A DNA stretch of 64,000 bases from Diphasiastrum complanatum (taxonomy: Eukaryota; Streptophyta; Lycopodiopsida; Lycopodiales; Lycopodiaceae): the NCBI GenBank assembly GCA_029204225.1, contig CM055111.1, positions 30,471,464 through 30,535,463 on the forward strand, in the 5' to 3' direction. Below are positions 58,448-64,000 of the stretch, piece after piece. How positions within the stretch are numbered: position 1 is the stretch's first letter; the number at the start of each line of letters is the position of its first letter. The position numbers were made by a program, and so were the translations under genes. The notes beneath the pieces are model-generated. The model was not told the origin of the DNA and did no database searches. It saw only the letters and a program-made list of their open reading frames with translations.

Positions 58448-59120
58448 TATAGCAAATAAGGATCCTAAAACACTTGAAATGATGAGGGAAACAATAGATT
58501 ATGATTTCATAAGATTAGCACAAGTTGAACCATCAAAATCCATCAAAAATCTATGCTTGAACCTCACTAAATGGCCCAAATCCTTGAAGAAGGCTTCACA
58601 CGTGTGAAAGTACGGCCTCCCACAGTCTGAGTACTGTACACCAGACCTACATTCAATCCTATAATCATTAGTAATCACAAGTACTCAAACAATTATGAAC
58701 ATAGAGAGCAATTGCATCATTATGAGAGAAAAAACATGAAATTGCTTGATTGATTTTGGTGAGATATCATCACCTATATATACATGATCCATCACGGTTT
58801 TGGGCAGGTATGAGTAGCCCTAAACCTATCCCTAATTCTAATTTTGTTGGATCTTTCATCCCTACCAAGTTAGGGTTGGAATCTTGGAGATCCCTCAACA
58901 ATGCAAAAACTACCAAAAATAGCTCCTATTTTTTCTCCCTTGTATCTAAGCATAATTTGGACTCATTCCAAAGGTTCTAATACTTAGGTCTACTTGAGAA
59001 CATCCTTATGAATGGAATCCTATGCTATTTGACACGTGTGACAAGCCACATCATGACCATCTAACTATTTACAAGTCATATGACCAAAACTAGTCAAGCT
59101 AGAATTGTGAATTTTTAACA
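58448..59120 (-). repeat. B3 5' LTR
   Basis: 673 bp; TGTAAAAATTACAGC at the inner end is reduced to TATAGC. The palindrome is at 58593-58606. Confidence 0.92.
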
Positions 59121-59125
59121 GAAAT

Positions 59126-59613
59126 GTGGTATAAATCTTGCATATCCTCCACCATTCTAGTTCTTGATGTTTTGGCATGTCCAAGAATCAAAAGACTAGT
59201 TGGTTTCTTGATGCTTGGACCTCTAAAATGCTATAGATTAGTTCGTGTTCTTGTTTGTCAATTTATGCAAGTATAGTAGTGCTTAGGATCTGATTTCAGT
59301 TCATTTTGCAGCAAGATAGAAGTAGATTTTATGGTTGTTCACCTGGACTGCATGCTGATCATTTGGTTGAACGTTTTGGTTACATGATGGATTGATTGTA
59401 TGTGACACAATTCAAGAGAAACAGACCTGAGTTGTCCTCTGACAAGCAGGACAAAAATACTACAACGTTAATTAGTTCGTTCTGCCTAATTTTGGGCTTT
59501 AACAAGAAAGAATAACTTAAGCAGAGCCCACTGTCTCTGCTGACAGGCAGAAGAAGAAGTAAGCAAAAGAATCTCAGCAAACAGATCCTCCCAAGTGGAG
59601 GATCTGTCAACAT
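59126..59613 (+). repeat. C LTR 4, right part
   Basis: Continues 54141-54795 after B3 and ends GGATCTGTCAACA. Confidence 0.82.
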
Positions 59614-60463
59614 CTTAGCCAGCAGGCATATCTAAAAGGCATTTTAGAAAAATTTCATAAGTCTGATTGCAAACCAATTGATACTCCAATGGATCCAAGT
59701 ATAGTATTGACTAAACCTACTTGTGCTGATTCTGATAGTGAAGTACGCGACATAGCAAAGTACCCTTATCATTCACTAATAGGATCTTTGATGTATGCAA
59801 TGCTATGTACTAGACCAAAATTAGCATACATTGTTAGCACATTAAGTCAATTCATGTCTAATCCTAGGATCTCCCATTGGAAAGCATTAAAGAGAGTGAT
59901 GAGATATATTCAGGGAAGTTTAGATCACATTTTATGTTATGATGGAAATGCCATCGACCCACTTGTCTTGCGAGGCTACTTCGACTCAAATTGGGGATGA
60001 ACAGTCTCTACCAGACAATCTACCTCCGAGTTCTGTTTCTATCTAGTAAGGGGACCGATTTCGTGGAACTCAAGGAAGTAGAAATCAATTGTGCTTCCTT
60101 CGACATAGGCAGAGTACATTGCTGCATGTCAAGCTTCAAAAGAAGTTGTATGAATCACGTTGTTACTTCACGACTTACATCACACTCAGCTCAATACTAC
60201 CACCATTCTGTGTGACAACTTTGCTGTATTTCACTGTCACTGAATCCCAAATTTCATGGCGAATCCAAGCACATAGAAATCCAATATCATTTCATTCGGA
60301 AGAAAGTTTTCTCAGGGCAAGTGATCCTTCAATATTGCTCCACAACAGAAATGGTTGCAGACGTCTTCACCAAAGCGCTTCCCAGGATCAAGCACCAAAA
60401 GTTCTTCAGCATGCTAAACCTAACGAAGATACCAAGGCACCAACTGTGACCTTAAGGGGGGAC
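59614..60463 (+). pseudogene. Copia element O: RT end and RNase H
   Basis: It reads ILKGILEKFHKSDCKPIDTP, GSLMYAMLCTRPKLAYIV, WKALKRVMRYIQGSLDHILC and YFDSNWG, then in broken frames GPISWNSRK, HIEIQYHFIRKKV-like sequence and MVADVFTKALPRIKH. Stops fall at 59998, near 60080 and near 60215. Upstream domains are missing: it starts directly at the end of C LTR 4. It ends with the purine tract AAGGGGGGAC. Confidence 0.88.
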
Positions 60464-60682
60464 TGTTACCAAATCTCAAAGAGAAAGTGAATTAGACCTT
60501 AGTGAGTCCAGAAGTAATGTTTGGATCTGAGAAAGTTCATTTTTAGCTCAAGCTTGAGTGCCCTGCAAGACAATTTTTTCAAGCATTATTGACATTGGTG
60601 AGGATAGTGAAATAGATAGTGATCAAGACCTTTGTGGATCCTGATATAACTTTGTGTAAGTCACTATAAAGTTGCAAACACC
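60464..60682 (+). repeat. O 3' LTR, right end unknown
   Basis: It starts TGTTACCAAATCTC after the purine tract. There is no partner copy. Confidence 0.5.
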
Positions 60683-60940
60683 TTGGTTTTCACCTCTATT
60701 CACAACTCTGCCACAATATTTTCTCCATGGAAGCTAGTAGAAGGAAGATTATTTAAGTTGGAAGCTAATGCAGCTTTTGAGAGTGTGAACTTGGAAAAGG
60801 AGGAGATCATTCAAGTGGAGACCTTGTCAAAGTGCGATCTTGCTAGCATTGAGGAGGAGCATCAAAGAGAGGAAGATCTTGAGGATCAGCCTCAAAACCC
60901 GAGAGCTCCAAGGAGATCCTCAATGACAAAGGCCGAGTGA
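60683..60940 (+). pseudogene. Copia integrase-RT linker fragment (P)
   Basis: The frame ends EEDLEDQPQNPRAPRRSSMT, close to the acidic/basic linker of B1 (EEQAPNPPITPRRSSRAK). The upstream half has no clear match. It is a short isolated copia piece. Confidence 0.45.
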
Positions 60941-62295
<1,355 letters not shown>

Positions 62296-62770
62296 AAACT
62301 ATCATTTTGTTCATCGTTGGGACAGCAAACAAAGTTATTGAAAGCTTTCTATTCAGGCATAAAAAGTCACCATATAATCCATCGCTGGAACAGTGAGTGA
62401 TCTAACTTAATTTTAAACATTCTATTATGTAGAAATGGACCTGCTGTCCCCCATCGCCGGACAGAAGGTTCGTTTCTTTACAAAAACCGTATGTGAAAGT
62501 AGCATGCGAGCACGATGTCCATTGGCCCAGTTCTACATAAAAGTTGAAGTAATCAAACAACTTTTATGAGAGTATCATCGCTACCTCTTGAGAAGATAGT
62601 GAGATGTTTACATATGATAAATATGGCCAATACATCGTCGCTGCTATGTATACAGAAGCATCATTCTAGAGATGAAAAAAAAGGAAATGGTCCATCGTTG
62701 ACTTGTAGGCGGATGGATCCTGAATGCTACCATAAAATGCTTGGTCATAGTCTATCACTGGACAACGCTC
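62296..62770. repeat. Degenerate tandem repeat, 58-71 bp
   Basis: A core like TCCATCGCTGGACAG recurs at about 62308, 62378, 62449, 62515, 62573, 62632, 62690 and 62749. CATAAAA-like words recur between several of the cores. The copies are very worn. Confidence 0.5.

Positions 62771-64000
<1,230 letters not shown>

Larger units (their letters stand above)
54796..59120 (-). mobile_element. Copia element B3, internally deleted
   Basis: This B-family copy lies inside C LTR 4, between GAAAT duplications (54791-54795 and 59121-59125). On the minus strand: 5' LTR 58448-59120 (9 bp missing next to the primer site), primer site, leader, a fused gag-integrase-RT-RNase H relic, purine tract GAGGAGGAG, 3' LTR 54796-55477. 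The LTRs differ at three visible positions besides the 9-bp gap. Two of the three losses in the coding part are shared with no other copy here. Confidence 0.93.

Overview
The window looks like nuclear DNA of a land plant. It is A+T-rich, all twelve or so mobile elements are plant-type LTR retrotransposons (mostly Ty1/copia primed from initiator tRNA-Met, plus Ty3/gypsy pieces), and there are long GA/CT and TG microsatellites. I found no convincing intact host gene, no rRNA or tRNA gene and no CRISPR array. The species cannot be fixed from the sequence; a non-seed plant is only a guess. The window is a deep nest of retrotransposons of different ages.

Layout. 1-872: 3' LTR of a copia element (D) whose body lies off the left edge. 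1375-13956: copia element B1 on the minus strand, with 682-bp LTRs and CAGAT target duplications, split by a younger intact copia element A (2828-9258, plus strand) that carries a single 1317-codon gag-pol frame between 655-bp LTRs differing at one position. 15476-21530: two related copia LTR/leader units facing each other (E plus, F minus) around a broken Ty3/gypsy pol. 21541-26990: decayed copia element H, with a deleted B copy (B2, AATTT duplications) inside its LTR. 27000-33700: mostly gene-free AT-rich DNA with tandem repeats, a segmental duplication, a small C2H2 zinc-finger reading frame and a hexapeptide-repeat reading frame. 33735-35339: 5'-truncated copia J. 36402-37655: LTR I with a 209-bp perfect CT array. 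38251-44861: broken copia pieces G, K, L and M, and a plus-strand relic resembling a GIY-YIG nuclease.

44862-46880: 1379-bp LTR and leader of copia N. 46882-59613: a cluster of a gypsy-like family C with four LTRs (47445, 48609, 52378, 54141) and a gag but no visible polymerase. Its leader carries a roughly 25-bp minisatellite of about 23 units. LTR4 is split by the deleted B copy B3 (GAAAT duplications). 59614-60940: copia fragments O and P. 60941-64000: AT-rich DNA with microsatellites and a degenerate 58-71 bp repeat.

How the parts relate. A is the only element that appears able to encode its own proteins. B2 and B3 have lost most of gag-pol but keep LTRs, and the priming site and leader. 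Many unrelated copia LTRs share the palindrome TTCACACGTGTGAA close to a GTCCGTAC/GTACGGAC motif, which is the most striking recurrent signal in the window.
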